DNA of 52,196 nucleotides. Source: Rhodobacteraceae bacterium UBA3069. Its GTDB lineage: Bacteria; Pseudomonadota; Alphaproteobacteria; Rhodobacterales; Rhodobacteraceae. Each line of letters begins with the position of its first letter. Within the stretch, counting starts at the first letter, position 1. The notes under the pieces are model-generated. The model did not search any database. It worked only from the letters and a program-made list of their open reading frames with translations, and had not been told where the DNA came from. Positions 49,151 to 52,196 of this stretch are shown here, in pieces. The stretch spans positions 1 to 52,196 of the forward strand of contig DFBX01000113.1 in assembly GCA_002366795.1 (NCBI GenBank), in the 5' to 3' direction. The translations under genes and the position numbers were made by a program.

Positions 49151-49512
49151 GGTGTGTCCCTCCAAAGGATCCTTGGTTTTCATATCGACCGGGGCGGTGT
49201 GTGGCGGGCCGTTCTCTCTCTCGTTGGCCCGTCGCCGTCTCGGTATGGGGATATATAGCCCTTTGATTGGGGCATCATTTGGGCCGGAATGGCGCCTTTT
49301 TGGACTTCGTTAGGGATGAGTGCAAAAGTTTCATAACCTATTGTTTTGAAATGGTTAAATATGTGTAACTTTCCGGATTACCTTGCGGAAACCCGTGGTA
49401 AATCGGCAGCTTACCATGGGTAAACCTTGCCTGAATCGGCGTTTTTCTGGCGCGTCAGACGGGATTCTGCGAGGGTGGCGGCAATAAAAAGAGCAGAGGC
49501 AGGAGGATCGCC
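49151..49512. promoter_or_regulatory. Divergent promoter region of flp3 and the transglycosylase
   Basis: A 362-bp gap. The middle (about 49310-49400) is clearly A+T-rich and should contain the promoters. Leftwards, CTATATAT (read on the minus strand, near 49250-49257) is a possible -10 box for flp3 about 100 bp before the start, without a convincing -35. No gene was seen. Confidence 0.5.
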
Positions 49513-50358
49513 ATGGCGCGGTTCATGAATATTGGGGCGGGGCTGTTGGTCGCGGCGCTGATATATGGCAGCGCAGCAGAGCGCACGCAGGCGGAAAGCG
49601 GCGTCTATTCCGGCACGAGTTTTAAACGCGTGACCGCGCGCAAGCCCGGTCAGATGCCGAAACTGCCGCAGATCGACCCCGAAGCGCAGAAGGCGGCGCT
49701 TGCCGCACCCAGGCCGCAGCCACAGCAAGACGTGCCGGTGGCAGATGCCGCCATGCCGAAACCGAAGGCGCGCTATGGCTGGTTCTGGGACGCGGTATCC
49801 CCGAACCTGGCCGAGGCAAGCCCCGCCCGGCTGGAACTGGCGCTGAACAAGCTGTCCGCCGCGCCGCAGGGCAAGGGCGTGGCCGCGCCGCGCCTGACCG
49901 ATATGCACGCGATTGCCAGCAGCCAGCAAGCCAACCTGCTTTTGAGTACCGTGAACACGGGCGTGTCACCTGCGCTGGTTCTGGCGGTGATCGCGGTGGA
50001 ATCCTCGGGGCGCAGCGATGCGGTGTCGGGGGCAGGGGCGCAGGGGCTGATGCAGCTGATCCCCGCCACGGCCGAACGGTTCGGCGTGACCGACAGCATG
50101 GACCCCGGCCAGAACATCAAGGGTGGCGTGGCCTACCTGGACTGGCTGCTGAAAGAGTTTGACGGCGATCCGGTGCTGGCGCTGGCCGCCTATAATGCGG
50201 GCGAGAACGCGGTGAAAAAGCATGGCGGCGTGCCACCCTTTGCCGAGACGCGGGACTATGTGCCCAAGGTGCTGGCCGCCTTTGCCGTGGCGCGGGCGCT
50301 GTGCAAGACCCCGCCGATGCTGATTTCGGATGGCTGCGTGTTCAACCTGGGCACTTGA
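49513..50358 (+). CDS. Lytic transglycosylase (SLT domain) next to the tad locus
   Basis: Periplasmic enzyme that cleaves peptidoglycan glycan strands. The 281-residue precursor has a signal peptide (MNIGAGLLVAALIYGSAAER region), about 110 linker residues rich in Pro and Ala, and an SLT domain with the catalytic Glu163 (VIAVESSGRSDAVSGAGAQG), GLMQLIPATAERFGV and LALAAYNAGENAVKKHGG. The gene diverges from the flp pilins, which suggests it makes room in the wall for the Tad machine, but general wall turnover is also possible. The ATG at 49513 follows AGGAGG. The C terminus has two cysteines (ALCKTPP, SDGCVF) that may pair. Confidence 0.9.
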   Translation: MARFMNIGAGLLVAALIYGSAAERTQAESGVYSGTSFKRVTARKPGQMPKLPQIDPEAQKAALAAPRPQPQQDVPVADAAMPKPKARYGWFWDAVSPNLAEASPARLELALNKLSAAPQGKGVAAPRLTDMHAIASSQQANLLLSTVNTGVSPALVLAVIAVESSGRSDAVSGAGAQGLMQLIPATAERFGVTDSMDPGQNIKGGVAYLDWLLKEFDGDPVLALAAYNAGENAVKKHGGVPPFAETRDYVPKVLAAFAVARALCKTPPMLISDGCVFNLGT

Positions 50359-50408
50359 GCCTGCGGCGAAGGCCGGTCCAGGTATTGGAAGAACAATGAA
50401 GCGGAATT

Positions 50409-50450
50409 GAAAAAGGCCCCGGCGGATGCGCGGGGCCTTTCGGTTTTATT
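50409..50450. terminator. Bidirectional terminator between transglycosylase and scoB
   Basis: Inverted repeat AAAGGCCCC (50412-50420) and GGGGCCTTT (50432-50440), followed by CGGTTTTATT on the plus strand and by TTTTTCAATT on the minus strand. It serves both convergent genes. Confidence 0.8.
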
Positions 50451-50458
50451 GGGAAGGG

Positions 50459-51088
50459 TCAGTTGACCAGCGTCGCCTCGGTCGCGGCGCGCAGCTCTTC
50501 CTCGGTGACGCCATCGGCCAGTTCGACGATTTTCAGGCCGCCCTCGACCACGTCCAGCACGCCAAGGCCGGTGATGATGCGATCGACCACGCCCTTGCCG
50601 GTCAGCGGCAGGGTGCATTCATGCAGTACCTTGGATTCGCCGTGCTTGTTGGCGTGGTCCATGACCACGACCACGCGGCCCACACCTGCGACCAGGTCCA
50701 TCGCGCCGCCCATGCCCTTGACCAGCTTGCCGGGGATCATCCAGTTGGCCAGGTCGCCGTTTTCGGCCACTTCCATTGCGCCAAGGATGGCCATGGCGAT
50801 CTTGCCGCCGCGGATCATGCCGAATGACATGGCGCTATCGAAATAGGCGGTTTGCGGCAGTTCGGTGATAGTCTGCTTGCCGGCGTTGATCAGGTCGGGG
50901 TCTTCTTCGCCCTCGTAGGGGAAGGGGCCCATGCCAAGCATGCCGTTTTCCGATTGCAGCGTCACCTCGACGCCTTCGGGGATGTAGTTGGACACCAGCG
51001 TCGGGATGCCGATGCCAAGGTTCACATACATGCCGTCTTCAAGTTCTTGCGCCGCGCGGGCGGCCATCTGGTTGCGATCCCAAGCCAT
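50459..51088 (-). CDS. scoB: 3-oxoacid CoA-transferase subunit B
   Basis: Catalytic subunit of a class I CoA-transferase that moves CoA from succinyl-CoA to acetoacetate or a related 3-oxoacid. The 209-residue protein has the active Glu47 in VTLQSENGMLGMGPFP, the glycine-rich YVNLGIGIPTLVSNYIP before it, and MDLVAGVGRVVVVMDHANK. This is the SCOT B type. Which 3-oxoacid is used (acetoacetate, 3-oxoadipate) is not certain; the length and SENGMLG context favour the succinyl-CoA:3-ketoacid type. Its start overlaps the last base of scoA (TAATG), so the two are coupled. Confidence 0.93.
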   Translation of the reverse strand: MAWDRNQMAARAAQELEDGMYVNLGIGIPTLVSNYIPEGVEVTLQSENGMLGMGPFPYEGEEDPDLINAGKQTITELPQTAYFDSAMSFGMIRGGKIAMAILGAMEVAENGDLANWMIPGKLVKGMGGAMDLVAGVGRVVVVMDHANKHGESKVLHECTLPLTGKGVVDRIITGLGVLDVVEGGLKIVELADGVTEEELRAATEATLVN

Positions 51089-51792
51089 TATTTAGCCTCC
51101 TTCTGGCGCACGGTGCGCTGTTCGATGCGTTTTTCGTGATCGCCCTGAATGATGCGATGCACATAGACGCCGGGCAGGTGGATGTGATCGGGGTCAAGCG
51201 AGCCGGTGGGCACGATCTCTTCGACTTCGACAACGCAGACCTTGCCGCAGGTGGCGGCGGGCGGGTTGAAGTTGCGCGCCGCCTTGCGGAACACAAGGTT
51301 GCCCGTCGCGTCCGCTTTCCATGCTTTGACGATGGAGAGGTCAGCGAACATCCCGGTTTCAAGGATGTAGTCCTGACCGTCGAAGTTTTTCACTTCTTTG
51401 CCGTCCGCGATCACGGTGCCGACGCCGGTTTTGGTGTAGAAACCGGGGATGCCAGCGCCGCCAGCGCGCATCCGTTCGGCCAGCGTGCCTTGGGGGTTGA
51501 ATTCCAGCTCAAGCTCGCCCGACAGGTATTGACGCATGAATTCCGCGTTCTCGCCCACGTAGGAGGAGATCATTTTCTTGACCTGCTTGGTTTGCAGCAG
51601 GATGCCGATGCCGAAATCGTCGACGCCCGCGTTGTTGGATGCGAAAGTCAGGTCCTTGGTGCCTGCGTCCTTGATGGCGTCCAGCAGCAGTTCGGGAATA
51701 CCGCAGAGGCCAAAGCCGCCCGCCGCGATGAACATGCCGTCAAAGAGCAGCCCGTCGAGGGCCTCTGCGGCATTGGCGTAAATCTTTTTCAT
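51088..51792 (-). CDS. scoA: 3-oxoacid CoA-transferase subunit A
   Basis: Partner subunit of the CoA-transferase. The 234-residue protein has the family start LFDGMFIAAGGFGLCGIPEL (GGFGLCG is the CoA-transferase signature 1), LTFASNNAGVDDFGIGILLQ, YLSGELELEFNPQGTLAERM, and GIPGFYTKTGVGT. The C-terminal end HRIIQGDHEKRIEQRTVR is typical for SCOT A. I chose the ATG at 51792 with GGGGAG upstream; the open frame further up runs into the non-coding leader. It is the first gene of the scoAB operon and the enzyme supports growth on acetoacetate or polyhydroxybutyrate. Confidence 0.93.
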   Translation of the reverse strand: MKKIYANAAEALDGLLFDGMFIAAGGFGLCGIPELLLDAIKDAGTKDLTFASNNAGVDDFGIGILLQTKQVKKMISSYVGENAEFMRQYLSGELELEFNPQGTLAERMRAGGAGIPGFYTKTGVGTVIADGKEVKNFDGQDYILETGMFADLSIVKAWKADATGNLVFRKAARNFNPPAATCGKVCVVEVEEIVPTGSLDPDHIHLPGVYVHRIIQGDHEKRIEQRTVRQKEAK

Positions 51793-52196
51793 GAAACTCC
51801 CCTCATAGTCATGAGAACGGGGCGGGGCGCGATGGCCCTGCCTGTCTGGCGTTGTTCTACATGAAGGGGGCGCGGGGGGCCAATAGAGAAGTTTTTGCAA
51901 TTCAACGTATCTCGGGTTCTCCATGGCCCTGAGAAAACGGTTGGTTTCTGCACCCCCGGAAATTGTTGAGGTTCGCAGCATTTCGCCTGCAATCCCTGAA
52001 ATCTCAACCATCATCGGCCACGTTACTGAAAACAGGCAAAAGCCCAAGGCAATTGGAAACGTTTAAAAAAGGAACAATCGAAGCAGGATGTTAATGAGTT
52101 CGAATAGTATCTCAAGGAGGGTTGAACATAAAGCGGATTGAAGTCTTCGCAGCCACTTTGATCCGTCACTTTGGGCGGTGGTTTCAACAGGTCGAC
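51793..52196. other. Leader of scoAB and unassigned end of the window
   Basis: A 404-bp stretch without a recognised gene. The left part must carry the scoAB promoter. Near the right edge a strong ribosome-site sequence (AAGGAGG, 52114-52120) is followed at once by TTG (52122) and a frame that stays open to the edge (NIKRIEVFAATLIRHFGRWF), but the spacing is too short and 25 codons are too few to call a gene. The window ends in GTCGAC. Confidence 0.4.

Larger units (their letters stand above)
48916..49153. repeat. Direct repeat unit B containing flp3 and its terminator
   Basis: Second unit of the 238-bp direct repeat; 237 of 238 bases equal 48293-48530. Its ends are at the A5 run before the terminator and at the GGT just before the start codon. 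Confidence 0.9.

Noticed and set aside
48293..49153. CRISPR-like or IS-derived repeat
   Set aside because: Only two units of 238 bp, each with a complete flp gene and terminator; no spacer regularity, no transposase and no terminal inverted repeats.
52122..52196. Start of a new plus-strand gene at the right edge
   Set aside because: AAGGAGG directly abuts the TTG, so translation from it is unlikely, and 25 codons running off the window show no family signature.

Overview
The window is chromosomal DNA of an alphaproteobacterium, almost certainly the Rhodobacteraceae (Roseobacter group). The evidence is high G+C coding DNA, a phosphatidylcholine synthase, the ybgC-tolQRAB-pal-cpoB-tilS-ftsH order, a compact tad pilus locus with short Flp pilins, a DUF484-xerC pair, and house-keeping proteins of typical alphaproteobacterial length. 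No rRNA, tRNA, CRISPR array, transposase or prophage gene was seen. It reads as core genome carrying several decayed genes.

Layout. 1-6.1 kb: ogt (DNA alkyl repair), pcs, DUF484-xerC, a small transaldolase, and priA. 6.1-9.5 kb: a YeeE/TsuA-type sulfur transporter divergent from a cupin-MFS pair, flanked by two copies of a composite palindromic repeat. 9.6-10.9 kb: a MATE efflux gene broken by a frameshift and by an in-place inversion of about 80 bp. 11-16.5 kb: prmA, a small unknown protein, a DUF1127 protein, the ruvCAB operon, an unknown conserved protein, and a decayed trans-aconitate methyltransferase. 16.5-25.7 kb (minus strand): ftsH, tilS and the complete Tol-Pal envelope system with ybgC. 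25.8-29.7 kb: a MOSC protein, fhs and folD (tetrahydrofolate one-carbon interconversion), and a DUF2306 membrane protein. 29.8-35.8 kb: two membrane-anchored LytTR regulators around a PaaI-type thioesterase (the first frameshifted), pdeM and an Lhr-type helicase of the ligase-associated DNA damage module (frameshifted in its Walker A), and a DUF4405 membrane protein.

36-49.2 kb is one tad/flp pilus locus, read on the minus strand from 49.2 kb downwards: three flp pilins (two identical, in a 238-bp repeat), cpaB, cpaC secretin, an OmpA-like lipoprotein, tadZ/cpaE, tadA/cpaF, tadB, tadC, two TPR lipoproteins, a prepilin peptidase and a locus-linked AAA+ ATPase. A lytic transglycosylase diverges from the pilins and could open the wall for the machine. 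The window ends with scoAB, a 3-oxoacid CoA-transferase.

Four genes are disrupted (MATE, tam, the first LytTR gene, lhr). The MATE and tam lesions look like true decay. The LytTR and lhr lesions are single-base shifts, and the lhr one lies in a G6 run, so sequence error is possible there. I did not find a clear novel multigene system. The most unusual structures are the MATE micro-inversion, the two-copy composite palindrome, the duplicated flp cassette, and the paired palindromes upstream of cpaC.
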